The position numbers and the translations under genes were made by a program. From the NCBI RefSeq assembly GCF_963576615.1, contig NC_088716.1, positions 56,305,415-56,369,414 of the forward strand: DNA of 64,000 nt. Direction: 5' to 3'. Below the pieces are notes generated by a model, which was not told the origin of the DNA, made no database searches, and saw only the letters and a program-made list of their open reading frames with translations. Positions 9,644 through 24,600 of this stretch are shown here, piece by piece (position 1 is the first letter of the stretch; each line of letters begins with the position of its first letter). Origin of the DNA: Watersipora subatra (taxonomy: Eukaryota; Bryozoa; Gymnolaemata; Cheilostomatida; Watersiporidae).

Positions 9644-12600
9644 CTAGAACATAAAATGATGACCGGTGAAAGACTGTTGTGAGTCGAGATGAATCTGAGT
9701 CACAAAAAAGAAGATGTGTAACAGGATGGAAAGCGGTAAGTTATTTCTATCGTTAAAACAATATTTCTATCGTAGAAAGAGCTGTGCAAACAAAAGCACA
9801 ATTATTCAGAACTCTGTAAGCCAAATATTATTTCCTATAATATAATAGATATCACATTTTCTAAAAACCCTTTTACACCCGCAATTCCAGAGTTTTTGTA
9901 AACGTTGAACAATATGCATGGCAAAAACACTAGAATTACATACATAAAGAAATTTTACAGAATGTGGTTTTACAATATTATAGAAAATCATATTGGATTT
10001 GCCGAGGTATTCGCAAATGAGTGTCGAACTGTAGCTCAAGGTCTAAATTTTGCACCTATTGATAGACCAAACTACATATTTTGGCGGAGTCATTTTGAAC
10101 AATATTCATGTTGGCACCAACTCGCCCAAGTCAAGAGTTCCTAAATATAAGCAAGGTTCCTTTCAACTGTATAAAAACTATTTGCATACGATGAAATTAA
10201 AAAAATACGGGAGATAAACTCATTCGCAACTTTTGAGAAATCAATTAAATGTGTAACTTTGAAAGAAGTCTTAAACAAGTACAGTTTACAATAGAACCAT
10301 CTTTTCCATGAAGTCTTGATGCTGCTTGAACACGGAGTCACTATTTTCCTCATAGTCTCACATTATAACCATGTTCAGACCGATCTATTAAAAATGAAAA
10401 CCTGACACAAAATTACAACAATTACATTGCTGGCAACGGCAAACATGAACAAACAAGAACATCAAATGTTAGCCATTCGCTCAGTTTTCTTTATAGCAAC
10501 CATTGATGGATCTCTGCAAACATTTCACCTGAGAGTAGATATGGTTAAGAAACCATATACAGGAACAAAATGTGGTAAAAACTTTCTGAGCCTGTATCTA
10601 CACCATTATTTGCAGCTCGACTTCAGTCTGCTTTACTGAATCAGCTTGTTATCAAGTCGCTATCAAGCGTTATCAAGTCGCTATCAAGCCGTTATCAAGC
10701 CGTTATCAAGCCGTTATCAAGCCGTTATCAAGCCGTTATCAAGCCGTTATCATGTCGTTATCATGTCGTTATCATGTCGTTATCATGTCGTTATCATGTT
10801 GTTATCATGTCGTTATCATGTCGTTATCAAGTCGTTATCAAGTTCCTGCAAACAATGACCTCAATCTACTTTCAACTACCAGAAACATTTTTAAAATGGG
10901 GTTTGTTGTATTTGAACTTTTACTCGGCAACTACACATGAATGTCATTTTTTTGCACATTACTGTAGTAAACCATATTGTTCAGTGTTCATAAATACATT
11001 CGAACGACGTAAATGAGCTTTTGAAGAATGTAACTACATACTTTTGAAAAATAAATCACTGTGTTAGTTTGCTCACTTTTACTTCCGAAGGACACAACTG
11101 AAAAAACTATCAAGAAAGGTGACCCACTTGTCTGACCCTGATGACAAAGTCAAGGAAGTCTGAGCTATCCTCAGGGACGCCGTGATCAGGCCATGCGATG
11201 TACTGCATCTGGTAGATGTGTCGCTCTTCATTGGTCTCCATGTTGACTAGAGTGAACTCCCTGTAAGCAGAGCCACTCGTAGACTTATGACCCCACCAGC
11301 AGCGCTTTTTGCCGCAGACAGAGAGAATAAAATAAATCAAATATTCACCTAAAAGCGAAGGAGCGAGTTTCTTTCTCTTTAAGGCAGGTAAGCTGGAGGG
11401 TTCCAAAATCAGTTGTCTCATAGAGATGTGGCCAGTACTGGTGGCACTTTATTCTGCCTCTTTCTACCAACGCCGTTAGCATTACCTGGATTGCGAGAGG
11501 CGTTCAAGAGTGTGAGAACAAAAAACAACTGAATGATATGAACTGATGTCATAGTTTCGTAACAAAAGCAGAAAACTTCTACAAAAACTGATAAAAATCA
11601 GGTAACAGATGGACTCCAATTACCAGCCTTTGAAGTCTTAAACTTAAGTCTTAAACATGAACTTAAACAAAATTTTAGTGGATTTTATCAACAAATTATT
11701 GGTATTTTTCTATTGTTTACGGTCCTTTTTTATTGTTGAGGTGGTCCAACTGCCAGGATGCGATTATGACGTCTATAGTTGCAAATAGACAGGCAGAATA
11801 GAGACGCGTAATGCTGTAACTTAAACGCAACAGCCGATATCGACTATCGCAACTAATGACATTATTTTGGCACTTTTTTTTCTTCGAATGTTTTACCCGA
11901 GATCAAGTTTTCTCAATGTTAGTCTTGAAACATCCTGGCAGTCAGATGACCACAAACATCAAAAACAATCACGAATGATAGAAAAATATCGATACTTACT
12001 GATCAAATCTACTCAAGTTTTGTATAAGTTTATCTTTAGCTGCTGATCTTGTACAGGGATGAAAATTTGTGTGTTATATTGTTATTATATTACGTTAAAA
12101 CATTGTTAGTTCTATAGTTTTAAAAAAGTACATTGTCTGATATTTCGAAAAAAAAATTCTTCGTTTGATCAAGCCTACTGTTGGCACTAAAACACTTCTC
12201 CGAACAAAGAGTGAAGATACTTTGGCTAATTCCGATTATCAGGAAGTATGTTAAGCATGCCCAATGAACTCTGGTCGTCGGTAATTGCATTACTCCGAAT
12301 TCTTACCACCAGAGTAATCTGCTGTTGCCAGACCAGTTCCCAGAAGTCAGCGCACGTGTTGGGCAGAGGGCCCTGAGCGGCGATGTAGCGGTTCACCATT
12401 CCACTGCCAGGTATTTCCATGTTGACATAATTAGCATTAATGTAGTCACCTGAAGGGAGATTGCGCAAGAGCACACGAGTCTGGTCGTAGGGGGATATGT
12501 CTCGGTACCTGTTCTTGCTCAGGTTTTCCGCAGCCTTAGCGCCTGACAAAAGATTATTATGCAGCAATATAGAGATACATGATATATGAGGAGTAGGAAC

Positions 12601-15600
12601 CAAGCTTGGTAAACTGTAGGATCTATTTCATCGAACTTAAAGATGTCAACACCTATGAAGAATGTTTTATGATGCAAGATTTCAGAGACGTGGGTGAAAT
12701 CTGGCACGCTCGCATTTGACAGGCTAAATGACAATTGAAAAAATTCCATAAAAAATATAAAAGATGGGACAACTTCCACACCATTTTTGACTCAAATTGG
12801 AGTGGTTGGTGAGAGCAAAATTATTGGTTATTTACAAGCAAATCATTTCAACTAGTTTACTTTAAACACAATTAATGTGGAGACATCATAGGAAGGTTTG
12901 ACAGAATACTCACTGATAACATCATTAAACAGTTGAGTTCACTTTGCGTGTAGAATCTTTTGCGTATTGAATGCTCAATGCAGTCAACAGTATGTTTTTC
13001 ACAAGAGAACAATAGGTAATGCTGCCATGCCCAGTGCTACACATAAGGAGTGATTTTTACTGTCGTTACAATGCATGAGAGGAGACCGACTAGCAGATCC
13101 CTGATTGAGGCACAAACATTTTACTAACTGCGAGCCGCTAATAAACTGAACAAGTTGTGTTAATGTTATAGGGCTGTTATTACTGTAAATATTAGGCATT
13201 GCAGATAATACGTCTTAGTTTACTTTCTTATCACAATAACATAGTGTTAGTATTTTTACTATTTTGGAAATTCCATCTTTTGGCTACTGGAAATTCGAAC
13301 TTTTGAACATGATTACAAAAAAGTCATCGTCGTGCCAACAAAACTTTCTCATATACTAAAGAACAAAGCTGTACACTACTTTTCTTACACGAAATGGCCT
13401 ACTAAAGAGCATGAGCCAAATGAAGCTAAACTCGCCACAGGCGTGTTCCAAAAAAGTTTTCTGCTCACATAGCCCGGTAAGTGGATCTATGCAATCAGGC
13501 TTGCGCCCATAGGTGGGGCTATGTAACAAGGTTATTTCAGTCTAATCATTGTGACTTACATAATTAGCCTCGTTTAAATAGAGCTCCTAGAGCTCAAAAA
13601 ACTAGTTTATTAATGCAACTTTGAAAAAATGTTAATAAACTCTCACCACACGGGGCCTTCCCTTCCCTAAAACTCTTCAAGACGTGAAAATATCAATGAG
13701 GCTTCAAGGCCAAATGTTACAGCCAATTATACGAATAACACGGAAAGGGCAAGAGGTTTTTCTTATTCCACACCTTCTTAGTCGCTGCTAATAATGATAA
13801 CTGGAGCTGAGCCAAATTTGTTTAGTTATGACTAATAATCAAGGGTTATATTCCATGAAACTTGAATTAACAGCCAGACAAGGTGTATCAACATCTTTAG
13901 CAAACAAATATAGTACATGTGTATGCTCAATTGCTAACCGTTTCACTTCAACTAGGCTATATCAAGTTATTTATTCAGGTTATAGTAGGAAATAAAATTA
14001 CTTATTTTAATATATATTTTAGCTACTTGCTTCAATGCATACTAATTAGTCGGCACTATTTCCACCCTCCCATGAACTATATTACTGCATTACTTGCAAT
14101 AGCCAGATGTAATAAAACAAGTATTAACTTGTAGTGGAAGCAGGGAAGGTATCCAAATATTTGAAAAGTTCCTTTCCTAACACCGAATTTGTCACAAATC
14201 TTGTCTTTAAATTATGTTTCTAATGGCACATTACGAAAAGCATTTTTTTGATGATGATATTGATGTAAAAACTATTAAAAAACCTGAAAAATTTATAAAA
14301 AAAAAGTTATAGACTTTATCGTAGCTGCTTAAACATTACAATAGATTATATTTTTCCATAAATACTTGTGTTTCAAAAAGTGTTCAAAATAAAAAGGTTG
14401 CTATCACTACCAAGAACCAAACTGCTTGAAAGGCTTTCCGAGTTGATCTAAAAATGCTAGAAAAGGAAGTGCAGATCAGGCATGCCCAGTTTAAATTCCC
14501 CAATGAGCTCCTTGAATGCTAAATACCACTATTAAATTGGTGATGAATAGCATACAGGAAATGCTAATTTCCAATAGCGTTTCTCTAGCAACCAGTAAAC
14601 AAGTAACTTAACTGATTGGAGAACAGGCCTACTGATTGATCACATATGTGTGACATTCAAGACCGCATCCATGCTGAACACAATCCAAAGAAGGCAAAAT
14701 GCTAAACAAAACGCTATATGGCAGCTATTCTTCATTACATACATTGGTTAGTCATGCCCGGTTTCCGCCGGTAGAGCTGCTCAAACTGAAGAATAGCAGC
14801 GTTGCCGTCGACCCCCTCCCTCAACAGCATCAGTGACTCAGACAAAAGGTCAAGGCCAGCTGTAATGCGACGAGTCTCGGGTATGTAGTGGAATTCAGGT
14901 TCTTTATAGTCTTCCCCGACATACACTGTAAATATAAAGGGCCCCTATAAGCTAGTGACATACACTGTAAATATAAAGGGCCCCTATAAGCTAGTGACGT
15001 ACATGTACATATTGAAGATACTTAGGTAACTTAACTTCTTTGGTGCTGCATAGACTTATGCTAATATCACCAATGACACTGTAAGTTAACACAAAATTCA
15101 TCGGCTTTATTATCTTATGGATATTGTATGCAAAATACTTGTTGCAAGCTTGCTATAATTATAATTTATTCATATTATACGTTATATGTGAAAACCAATG
15201 TTAATAAATATATTTTGGAACCATTCAATTTATTATTAGTGTTTGCTATGTAAAGCTAAAAGCATTTTTAATGTTACGATAGTTTTAATGGCTCTTTGGC
15301 TTTTAGTAATTTCACAGCAAAAACAGTTTTAATATAATCTCTTTATACTAATAATAATAATAGGATGAATAGCCATGAACCTAGTTGATTGTGTCTCTTT
15401 GCTTCTCCATCAGAAATTCATTGATTTTGCTAGCAATTTCGATCCAAGAAAAACAAATGGCTGTTGATGACAGTTCTACTACTCATAGTTATTATTATTA
15501 TTATTTATTTAGCATTATTTCCAAGGTTTTATTTTTAAAACAGTCTAAGGACTCAATTGAAAGAGTTTCATCAGGTAACGGATGTCCATTTCCTTTCATT

Positions 15601-18600
15601 TAAAGTAGGATTTGAGAGACTAAAATACCTTCTGATGTCTCTAGAAATGAGAAAGAACTCATGATTGCAGTGCCAGTTGGAGAGTTCAGCTGTAATTATG
15701 TTCTTTGAGGTGAGTTCAGAATCCTCCATTTTGCGCAGGGTGAATTTTTGTGAACAATCTCTTATAATGGCAGCGTTAGTATGTATTTTTGATATAGGCA
15801 ATTCAAGTCTATGAAAAGTCATTTAAAGTCAGTTATATTAGTTTCTGAACCTTAACTGAGCTTGGCCATGGCAGGTGTAATTTACACAATTGTGTGTAAA
15901 CTGTTTCTAACAATTTATAATGAATTTTAAATACATTCTGTTACGGTTCTTAATGGTAAGAAATGCTTCGTATAAATGCAATTTCTCTCAATAGTTATCA
16001 AACACTTTTCAACCTTGCTATTGACGAACGATTTGATTTTAGCGGTGACATTATTTTACAGAGCTATTAAATACATTAACATGCTACGACGCAGGGTTTT
16101 AAGGTATTGAAACAGCAAATTTTCTGCTATTCAATGAAATAAAATGATATTTACTTAAACTATAAGCACCTAAATTTTTGACAGAGGTGTAGTAAAGGGC
16201 AAACCATGACCAATGACCTACTCAACAACAGAAAGAGGGTTAATTATATGGACTTAGAGGGACACATTGATAACATAGACTTTGAACCAAAGTCTTCGAG
16301 TCCAGCATGGTCATGTAACGCTTTCGCAACAAATTGTCTTTACAACGGCTGCCTATGTACCTTTAAAAAAACATCCATCACTGATCATAGAATGAACAAT
16401 CCACTCCATTTGCAACAATAAATTTACGACATTGGGCTATCATTTCGCCACAACAAAGTGAAGCAATTAGTTTCTGTATACTCAAAATTCCCGCAAAGTA
16501 TCATAGTCTCAAAAGTTTGATTTCCGGTTTAAGATGTATGAAAAGAAATATTGTACACAGTGACCTAAACATATTTCTGCTGCTGACGCTATTAAAATTC
16601 GGCAAGATTAGGCATCAGGTATATCCAATAAGCGTTTATTCTGATACATGTATAGATGTTTAGTTGGATTCTTCCACACAATCTTCCGATGACTCTGAAA
16701 CTTCGATGGCGTTTTTCTTTTGCAGCCGGTTTTCCTAAACTATAAAAACTACTAGACTAGGCTTCTATACTTCATATGCATTGATCCTTGTGAAGAACTT
16801 TTTTCCTGATTTCACAGAATTTTAGATGGAGGGTCTGGGACAAAAACTCTTAAACTTCTACAGAAAAAAGAGTGAGTGTATGTCCGACAAAAAAATTTAT
16901 GGGCAAAACTAATTGCGTCAAAACAAGCAAAGAAGTTCTGTAGCGAAAGAGTTAAGGACAAAATATATGCAATATCATTTAGTCAGCAAATAATACATAT
17001 ACTATTTAGCAGCATACTAGAGTACCGCTGAAAGACATACCGTTGGGTCGTACAACGAGCACCAACTCTCCAGAGTGAGTTTCTCTTGCAGCTCGAATGA
17101 ACATGACCACCTAAAACAGACAGCAGTTGGTAAGACAAGACAACTTCATTTACAACAGATTGCGTATCAAAGTTTCAGCATATTGTGTTTCCACAAGAAT
17201 CTTCTTATTTATACAAACAAATAGAGTTAACAGTTTAAAGCTTGTGACCGAGGTAATTCAGGAGTTGTCTTCTCATCTGAGCCTACGCCCAAGTATACTC
17301 GGCTTCGTAGTTTTACTCAGTTTTGTTGTACTTCCGGTTTACGCAAGATTACGAAATCTTTGCTACTCTGTGTGGTATGCGTTTACAGTTACCTCCCAAA
17401 GTTTCAAATCGATTAGATTATTAGTTCTTGCGATATAGTTAAAGTTCCGAGGGCATTTCTAATCAATTGGGAAATTAAAATGGTTGCCGACAGAACATTA
17501 GTTCTTTTTGTGCTTTTGGCCGTCCGTACTTCTGGTTTACATCAGAATTACAAAATTGTGGTCGTTTGATACAATATACGTTTTCAGCATAATACCAAAG
17601 TTAAGTCGACTTGACAATTAGATCTGGAGATATTGGCCAAATTCAAGGTACTTTTAACTGACCGAAAAATGGAAAATGGCTGCTGACAGAACATTAGTTT
17701 CTAATGACATACTAATTGAAATTCTGAGTAACGAAAATCAAAAGTAGACAAAATTAGAAAGTTTCTCCTCAGCAACAAGAGCCCTACACTGAAACTATTT
17801 GTCTTTCAATTCATAAAAATATAAACACTATCAGGCTCAGTGCACATCAACCACTACGTTTCTCCAGTTACTGCGAAAACATCACATCTTTGAAAAATGA
17901 AAAAAACTATTCATTATATTTGATTTCTGTTTTCTTCATTGAGTTCTACAATCTTGGAGCTTCAATATGATATTTAGTTTACAAGGAGTTGTGTTATCCT
18001 GAGTGCATGCAGATTCGATTGAAAGTGGTTAATTCAGTCAGGAATCAGGGACCTGCATGTGTATACAAGGTCAGGCTTCAGAGTGTTAAGGAAATACCAA
18101 GTTTCATTAGCATATAACTTCTAATCTCGGTTATACAGCATCAAGAAATAAATTATTTAAAGGTGATTTTGTTTAGAAACTACAGTTATTTGAAAGTTTT
18201 GTGCTAAAAAAGTCGATAAAAATGAAATTTAATTGACACTCAATTATGCGACACTTGGTGGGGCCTTCAAAGAATATGGCCATAACAACAAAAATGAATA
18301 TTTTTAGTGATATAGACCACTCCATTTCAAAAACATTTAAATAATACAATATCTCGCCAATATCAATCAATAAAAACATGCACTGCTTTAATAACAGTAC
18401 TCTGAGAACATACCAGAGGAGTTGAGCATTACTAGAGGTCGACCAAAGAGATCGAAGCATCTGGCTATGTAACAATAGAACACAAGCTAAAAGGCCTTTA
18501 TTTCGGTAAACGAAGCCAAGAATTTCACATATTGCAAATTTTAAACTGCTTGTCAGATAGGTGATTGCATAATTCCGGTAATCTGTACACTAACCCTCTG

Positions 18601-21600
18601 GGCACCTCTGAGAACCTCTGGGCACCTGCATGTCACAACAAAACCTCGGCAGACAACAAAACAAACCAGCTATAACCTGCTAAGATGAGCGCCAGGTTCT
18701 TCTGAATGAACTTGTTGTAATCAAACCTTTCGGTTGTTCCTAACAAATCATCACAGAGAATCGTTAACACGGACACCGTCGAAGCTGCAGTAAGAACATT
18801 CTAAACCTCTAATCTTGATAGCAACAACTCGTAACCAGGCTTGAAAACACAGGGTGGTAGGCACTTTTTACCTCTAACTGCACCGACATTAAAATCACGA
18901 TCAACAGAAGCGTTTTGTAATTTATAACATACCAGTGGTAATCCCAAGCTCGGCATTACTTTGATTTTCAACACAAAATCCATGAACGGGTTATTTGAGG
19001 ACAATTGTCCTAAATGCATGTGAAAACAGATTCAGTTTCTGATCAGATAGATGGTAGCACATTTATATGGTAAACAAAATATCTATGATTCCCAATTGAT
19101 CCCTGCATTGCTTGAAGTGTACCTACTTTTGCACATCTAATATGCCGTAGTGATTCTCTTATGACTCCTCCCTCACACGAGAGTAGATAGTAACGAGTTC
19201 GAGACACGTATGAAGTATTCTTTTGTGAAACACCACAATATTATTTCTCCAGTATGGTGGTTTCAAGATAACAAACCAAACTCTTATTATAACATAATAG
19301 ATAGTAAATGGAATGAGTGCTTTAACTTGAAAATAATATTTCCAATTTCTTTGTTTATAATAAAGAATATAGGTTTACTAGTAAAAATAAGTTAGACTGG
19401 AAGATTTCAAGTGAATGAAGAGTATAACTGTGTTTTTATCCAAGCAATGATATCAAAGTCTCAACTACAGCTACGTGAAGGGTTCTATAGAAAGGATGTC
19501 ATCGGCAAACTTTGAGAATGATAAAAACTTGTTCTTAATGCAATGGCTGAACAAACCACAAGCATGTCCGGATTAACATCTCTTTTGCATCTCAGCAACT
19601 ATAAATGGGCCCCAGAACCATTTTAATTCTAATTAAATGTATACAATAAATTCTGACTAGTACGCATGAAACAGATTATATGACAAACGTAATTGTATAA
19701 AACATTTTTCTTTGCAACACTCCTGAGTCTTTTAAGCACGAACTCTGATACTTTGAGAAAAAAACTGCATAGGCCCATTCACTTTTCAAAGTTATTTGGC
19801 TATCATACTATGACCAATCGGAAATTTAGCCTTGATATATGCATGACTTTATGTTGTCAAACCTAGATTTGAAAACGCATTAAATGAGTTGAAGATGGTT
19901 AAAACATTCATCTTTGTGGATTAATTATAATTGAAATACATTGAAAGTCGAATTGTCTGCCGCGTGAACCATAAGATCATAGTTCTGAAAGGCAAACTTG
20001 GGGAGTTATTGACATCAACACTTATTCTCCAACAGAAATTTCAAGAATATAATAAAAATTCGCAGACAATTATTGTTTGGTGAAATAACTCTGAAACATA
20101 AATTTATTCACTTGCAATATGGATATAAAAAATCTAAAAGCATATTTTTCAATATTAATTTGTTTATAGTTTACCCAGTTTCAATCAAAGCTGGCCTCAC
20201 AAACCATCTCCAATTATAGTAAAAGAAGGAAAAATGTGATGTAAAAATATAACTAACCTAAGATTATCTGTAAATCACTGTGGTATACATGTATTACTGT
20301 ACAGATATCTTTAGGAAAAATCAAGCAAATGCACAGAGCAATGATGTGTCTGTTAAAATAAATACTGAGACACATGGAATAGTCTAGAGTGAAGACTATC
20401 GCTGAGTGGTGAACAACTAGAGGCATGACTAGGCATCTCCTGACAACGCAAGACATCACTCACATTTCGACGTGTTCAAGCCCTGTCATAAATGGGTATG
20501 ACAGACATAACTCACATTTCGACATGTTCAAGCCCTGTCATAAATGGGTATGACTAACTGGTAGGTATTGGGAAGTCGACCACAAGTCGGATAGTGCAGA
20601 TAAATCTGACAGGAATGATGAATATCCTTGAGGTGAATTGTCAGACACGTGCAGGCATTCCTATGACTATTTCCATAAAGTTACTCGTCACATACTCTGT
20701 TGATGTGGTCGATCTATTAGCGTGATATTTGCGTAGCACAGCCTCCAAGATGGTTTTACAAGCTGAAGGCTGTCCAGTAGGATTACTAGGATTAAAGGAT
20801 TACTAGTGGATCAACAAGCTGTGATTAAAACAACCACTTACAAACTGTCAGGCCATCAACTAAAGTTGAATTGTAATTTTGACAGGAAACAGTGTGTTAC
20901 AAACTTGCTACCTTTTTAGTATAAGAGACTACACCGATATACATACTTTTGTTGTGAAAATTGTATCCCATTAGAGCATTCTGTTAGGATCATTAGCGAC
21001 TATCATATAGATATCTATAATTAAAAGCTGCGTGACAACTTGATAGTACAGAACACTACATTACTGCTAAAGGAAATTAACTATGCATATCTAATGTATT
21101 GAGATGACAACAACGATAGTATAATCGTATAAGGCCTAGCTAATATACAACGATGAACCGACAGCCAACACGATGAACCGACAGCCAACACGACAGCCAA
21201 CATGTAACGTAGGCATTTGCTGTGGTTAATCCTGGTTTCCATATGATAGCGCAATGATCGTGCATTTCTTGGGCTGCGACGCAGTGTTTCCATAGCGTGC
21301 GTAGGTGCCATGCTTGCATTGGACAGGGTGGGTAATTTTCGTACTTTTTTGTATGGGAGACCGATTTCTTCGGAAAACAGTCCTCTGTTGCGACCTTGTG
21401 CTGTCATAGGAAAACCAGGCTTACTCTTTCGTCCAATTTCTTCAGAAAACGGCTCTCCGTTTGAATTGTGGGATGGGTTGAAACGGTCGAGCGGTGTATT
21501 GTGGGATACATCATCGCGCGCACCCGTCGCAAGGATCCATTCTGTTGGATCCTTGCGATCAGCGTACGCATGTCGCGCGGTCGTCATGCGTTGACGTTTC

Positions 21601-24600
21601 TACATCACAGCTGGCCTACACACGACGTCGTGCGCCTTGTTGCGCGATTGCAAGTGCGCAACAAGCAAGAGTGCCTTGTTGCACGCCTTGCATTGTCATA
21701 TGGAAACCAGGCTTTACAAAGCAAATGCCTACGTTACACAACAAGTAGATTGACCAACAAAACTTAGCCAGAGTTGTGCCTATTTTGTCTAATATGGGTC
21801 AGCAACAATTGTAATAGTACTGACATTTGTGCAATTCTTTGCGCTGGTAATGTTTTTGTTCAATGAAAACTGCTACAGGTTGACAATCAAAATCGGCTAG
21901 CTATAATAATAGTTCTCATTCGTTGAATGATGTAAACGAGAGAAAAATTTGGGGTGTCAACAAATTTAACCGCCAAACATTATCTGAAAGGTTTTACGAA
22001 TAGTTTCAATTTACACCAGGTGACCTTCATACATCTGGTCTTCATAGATCGGTTACAATATGTAATATGTTACAAGTGAGAATATCTTTGTTCATATATA
22101 GATCGCTGTTTGCATGAAACTCAGTCGTTGCTATACACATAAAACCAGTTTGAGCTGGAAACAAATAAAATGGATTCAAGATTTACGTTCATGGAAAGAC
22201 AACTCTTTTTGCTATTCACAGATGCATTCATTTTTTCTTTACCAACGTAGACAAACACATTCATTTGTGACACAATGCATGCATCAACAGCCTGATGTCG
22301 ATGCGTTGGCAATGCTTCATCTATACCAACGATACATTTCATCAGTGCGTATGGCCACTCTTTCAGTTGCAAATATTATGAACTGTTTGTAACTAAAATT
22401 TTTAAGTACTCCTCTGATCGAAAATTTCAAGCGTTTTTCAAAGAGTCTCGCGTACTTCTCGGGACAAACAAAAGTTACAGAGTAGGTAGTTTGTCTGCTT
22501 CACAGCTATCCATGTCAGTAGCGGATATTATTCGTACAATGTACTACACTCTGGTTAATTTGGTAGAGGTTGTTAACATGACAGCAATTGAACCTACATG
22601 TACATTTGGAAAAGATTGGCTAGGCGAGTAACCGAGGTCAACTAACTATAACGCCTGGCTCAGTATAGGTAAGCTTCATTTCCTGCAGAGGGATGTGGTT
22701 GGTGAAGACTTACTACTAATCACTTATGGTCAATTCCTCCATTTGCTGGGTATTGAACGACATTTCACATACTTTGTTGGTTTTCCAGTTATTTATGAAG
22801 CAAATCACCAATTTCTAGCAAAGCCTTGAGAGAATAGTAATCATATTTTGCATTCGTAGCAAGCAAGAGCAGCCATAACAGGCGGGTTTACAAGTCGAAT
22901 AGTTAAATACCAGTATGGCAAGGTGGAAATGGGAGAAAGAGGTCGGGGTATGGCAGCAACACCTATCTACTAGCAACACCTATCTACTAGAGCTGTGAGT
23001 CATTCTGGATAAAGAGAATTTCTGTTACATAAAATGTGATTTGAGCCAGGAACTAGACCTACCATGGAAACCTATGAAAATGTATTGGCAGCTGTGATCA
23101 TCAATGGAAATATGTGAAGCCTAGAAACAGCATATCTCGTGCACCTTGCGCTGACACCTAGCTACCACAAAAGAAAAACGTCAAAAGTCTGACAGATAAA
23201 GCAGTAGTCAAGAGAAGAGAAGATAACTTGAGTTCGGAATGACAGAGGCTCTTTCTTCAAAAAACTTTTATTGGCGCAATCACATGAAGTACCGAGGGGA
23301 CTGTGAGGAGATGATTTCTGATCAATAAGCCATCATAGTGAGCGGTTCTTCTCTTCAGCCTCAAAGAGCAACGAATGCCATTACTCTTTAAGTTGTAAGA
23401 TGCTCTTATGAGATTTGCACTCATGTTTAACAAATCATTAGAAATGGTAATAATAGCTGCACTACATTGCTGCAATAAAAACGAGCTAAGGTGTACCAAT
23501 CCACGATGTCTAGTATTTATAGTAAGAATAGCTCTATGCCAGTCATGAGGTATGTTTAAATCTATGAGTGACCCCGAAAGGAACTTTTTTATAATTTTAT
23601 AGTAACTAGTACCCTGGCAGCTGTGTGAGTGAGAGTGCACAGTGAGAGATCGTCATGTGTAATAACTATGTGTACAATTATTCTGAAATGCAGCAAGGTG
23701 GTCGAGTGTTGCAGCTATCAGTGTGCCTGGCTGCCTATCCAACATCCAAGTTCAATCCCCGTATGATACATTATTTTTCTCTAACCTCTATGCGTGGCTT
23801 CGAACAGACGCACGCCGCTCTTATTATAGTAAAGATTTGAGCAAATATATGATTGCTGTTACAAGTGAGGAGTCATCCGATTATACGAAATATCCTAATG
23901 GATTTTTTTTAGTTTTTTCAGTCCCTTTACAAACATCTAATTTAATAGTGCCACTTTATTTTACTCCATTGCAAAGTGCCTTCAAATTTCACCACGTTAC
24001 ATTGCTCATATTCGTAGGAACTAGACAGCACTAGACAAGTATCAGAGGCAATCCTTTTATTTCTATTCATTCTATTCATTTCGATAAGTGGTTCATAAGT
24101 ATTCCGACAGCCACACAATCACTGCGTGTCCATGCTTCAAATGGGTTCGGAGTTGCCCAGTGCCGAAGAACTCGCACCCTACCGTTTCAATGCTTCGAAT
24201 GGGTTCGGAGTTGCCCAGTGCCGAAGAACTCGCACCCTACCGTTTCAATGATTTGAAGTTGCACTATAGATCTTTCCAAGATTTGCCATGTATCCTTCAA
24301 AACAAAACTTATCAAAGTAGGCTCGCTTCCAGGAAACGGTTACTTTTCATTTCACACGTAATCAGCTAGTTGCACTAAAAAGTATTTATTCTGTCATCCT
24401 TGTATGAGCAACTCATCCGTGGTATGTACATGTAAATGCTAATGTAAAGGCAGAAACAGTAGTAAGTAGCAGAAAACGTTTTTGTAGTAGAAACCTGCAC
24501 GGTTGCGCGCCGAAATATTTTTCCCTCCACTAGGGGAGCTTAGCCAAGTATCGATTCGGATCCATCAGCAATGAGTGTTTCTATAGTGTCAAAGTACTCA

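Noticed and set aside
10646-11016. Several short plus-strand frames with [11 protein letters not shown] repeats
   Set aside because: They are translations of the 11-bp minisatellite in different frames.
18801-19019. Minus-strand frame ending [18 protein letters not shown]
   Set aside because: Looks slightly like a repeat-derived peptide, but no known motif and no neighbours support it.
21081-21767. Several frames of 84-168 codons on both strands
   Set aside because: They come from the CpG-rich interior and ends of the MITE at 21203-21738. Frames on both strands at once indicate base-composition artefacts.
23257-23640. Minus-strand frame of 127 codons
   Set aside because: No recognisable domain or splice structure. 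It might be a fragment of an unknown repeat, but nothing supports a gene call.
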